From an uncultured Clostridia bacterium (GTDB lineage: Bacteria; Bacillota; Clostridia; TANB77; CAG-508), in NCBI GenBank assembly GCA_947629355.1, contig CANRDJ010000015.1:1-33159 (forward strand): DNA of 33,159 bases, given 5' to 3'. The position numbers and the translations under genes were made by a program. How positions within the stretch are numbered: position 1 is the stretch's first letter; each line of letters starts with the position of its first letter. Below, one piece after another: positions 33,065-33,159 of this stretch. Below the pieces are notes generated by a model. The model was not told the DNA's origin, searched no databases, and saw only the letters and a list, made by a program, of their open reading frames with translations.

Positions 33065-33124
33065 TTGGCGGAGTGGGTGGGATTCGAACCCACGTGCCAC
33101 TTTAAATGGCTAACTGTTTTCGAG
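33064..33124 (-). repeat. Attachment site (right), 3' part of the intact tRNA-Ser
   Basis: The direct repeat partner of 26014-26074. The element restores the 3' two-thirds of the tRNA from within the anticodon loop to CCA. Confidence 0.92.
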
Positions 33125-33157
33125 ACAGCTTCGTTATGACCACTTCGATACCACTCC
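33066..33157 (-). tRNA. tRNA-Ser (anticodon CGA, reads UCG)
   Basis: 92 nt including encoded CCA. Acceptor GGAGTGG/CCACTCC, anticodon stem GCTGT/ACAGT with loop CTCGAAA (anticodon CGA), long variable arm with GCCA/TGGC stem, and T arm GTGGG-TTCGAAT-CCCAC. The anticodon loop has the normal 7 bases. Confidence 0.96.
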
Positions 33158-33159
33158 AT

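Larger units (their letters stand above)
26014..33124. mobile_element. Integrative element in a tRNA-Ser gene, 7,050-bp unit
   Basis: A 61-bp direct repeat (26014-26074 and 33064-33124, one mismatch) made of the 3' part of tRNA-Ser bounds the element. The right copy belongs to an intact tRNA; the left copy is a displaced 3' fragment. The interior has integrase, excisionase, Rep-like protein, iteron-like repeats, an XRE regulator, a duplicated immunity/SHOCT module and small unknown genes. There are no recognisable conjugation, mobilisation, capsid or terminase genes. It looks like a small integrated plasmid-like or satellite-type element. Confidence 0.92.

Overview
The window is AT-rich, nearly all genes lie on the minus strand, and the gene set is that of a low-GC anaerobic Firmicute (Clostridia). 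Evidence is the spore genes spoIIP and sleB, formate--tetrahydrofolate ligase, the asp23-amaP-DUF2273-nusB-xseA-xseB cluster, and strong TTGACA/TATAAT promoters. The species cannot be named from the sequence; an uncultured gut lineage is a guess.

Central observation: six conserved chromosomal genes (acyl-CoA synthetase, yqeG, fhs, spoIIP, an MBL-fold hydrolase and relA) look frameshifted. Together they have seven breakpoints. Every breakpoint is an in-frame CGG codon followed by A. In every case, skipping the C (reading ..N CGGA as ..N GGA) restores the full-length conserved protein, with glycine at that position. yqeG needs two such shifts and then has 169 aa, normal for its family. In a manual scan of all other genes in the window, including the mobile element, I found no in-frame CGG at all. 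The simplest reading is that CGG is not an arginine codon in this organism: CGGA is read with a +1 shift, possibly as a quadruplet glycine codon. No unusual tRNA is visible in the window, so the decoder must be sought elsewhere.

Layout. 1-2.7 kb: a half-size TSUP permease, folA, thyA and an unknown gene. 2.9-7.3 kb: recoded acyl-CoA synthetase, M24 peptidase, prepilin peptidase and doubly recoded yqeG. 7.5-8.8 kb: a divergent MFS transporter. 8.8-11.1 kb: sleB and a pilin-like protein whose 3' end and downstream flank are an unusually GC-rich foreign-looking block. 11.3-16.6 kb: fhs (recoded), xseB, xseA, nusB and the Asp23/AmaP envelope cluster. 16.7-24 kb: spoIIP (recoded), hisS, MBL hydrolase (recoded), relA (recoded) and recJ. 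24.3-25.9 kb: an NCS2 uracil/xanthine permease with a lysine-rich tail.

26.0-33.1 kb is a 7,050-bp integrative element inserted in a tRNA-Ser(CGA) gene. It is bounded by a 61-bp direct repeat with one mismatch. It carries a tyrosine integrase, an excisionase, a Rep-like protein with iteron-like repeats, an XRE regulator, three small unknown genes, and a tandemly duplicated module of superinfection-immunity-like and SHOCT-domain membrane proteins. One member of the module is a 34-residue chimeric mini-SHOCT gene. The element has no visible transfer genes.
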